Shown in pieces: positions 14,865-14,895 of a stretch of 14,895 bases of DNA. Position numbers and translations under genes: made by a program. Numbering within the stretch: position 1 is the first letter of the stretch; each line of letters opens with the position of its first letter. Source of the stretch: JBDHTS01 sp044220535. Lineage in GTDB: Bacteria > Pseudomonadota > Alphaproteobacteria > Micavibrionales > Micavibrionaceae. The notes below the pieces were generated by a model. The model searched no databases. It was given only the letters and a program-made list of their open reading frames with translations, and was not told where the DNA came from. The stretch covers positions 1 through 14,895 of the forward strand of contig JBGAQU010000068.1 of assembly GCA_044220535.1 (NCBI GenBank), in the 5' to 3' direction.

Positions 14865-14895
14865 TTTCGTGTAATAAGCCTTAAACCTATTGGCG

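Overview
The window looks like the chromosome of an alphaproteobacterium, of moderate to high GC. Three things point there: a compact cluster ppsR-maf-aroE-coaE-(amidotransferase)-dnaQ, which in Caulobacter and relatives lies beside the replication origin and dnaA; a full CtrA-type site (TTAA-N7-TTAAC) in an intergenic region; and general coding style. A Micavibrio- or Rhodospirillales-like lineage is possible, but the window cannot prove it.

Left part (1-4401, minus strand): one very large open frame, 1467 codons long, runs off the left edge. It encodes a Sec-exported RHS/YD-repeat protein with a DUF6531-like N-terminal segment, a long YD-repeat shell and an RHS core ending in DPNG. Its variable C-terminal tip resembles polymorphic toxin type 37 (Ntox37). 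The stop codon and any immunity gene lie outside the window. The long open frames on the plus strand opposite it are antisense shadows. Both ends of the gene are clearly more AT-rich than its middle.

Divergent intergenic region (4402-4877): this holds a dispersed hairpin repeat, a nearly perfect 29-bp inverted repeat, the CtrA-type site and a small leader hairpin.

Middle part (4878-10515, plus strand): two tandem paralogues of a poorly known family come first. They are probably DUF6782-like (putative metallopeptidase fold) and appear to lack zinc ligands. After an AT-rich gap comes a 1084-residue exported protein. It joins a GH24 (T4-type) lysozyme domain to a Cys-rich and Ala/Pro-rich linker and two tandem right-handed beta-helix modules of polysaccharide lyase family 6 type. 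One polypeptide would thus combine peptidoglycan and acidic-polysaccharide degradation. This is the most unusual object in the window.

Right part (10572-14864, plus strand): a tightly coupled housekeeping operon. It holds ppsR (PEP synthase/PPDK regulator), maf (nucleotide pyrophosphatase), aroE (shikimate dehydrogenase), coaE (dephospho-CoA kinase), a class I glutamine amidotransferase and dnaQ (Pol III epsilon proofreading subunit). Neighbouring genes overlap by 4 bp (ATGA), except the last pair, which overlaps by 8 bp.

Taken together, an accessory block of exported antagonism or degradation genes (RHS toxin, lysozyme-lyase) and the DUF6782-like pair sits directly beside a core cluster that is normally origin-proximal. 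A shared role for the accessory genes, such as attacking or penetrating other cells or biofilms, is inference only.
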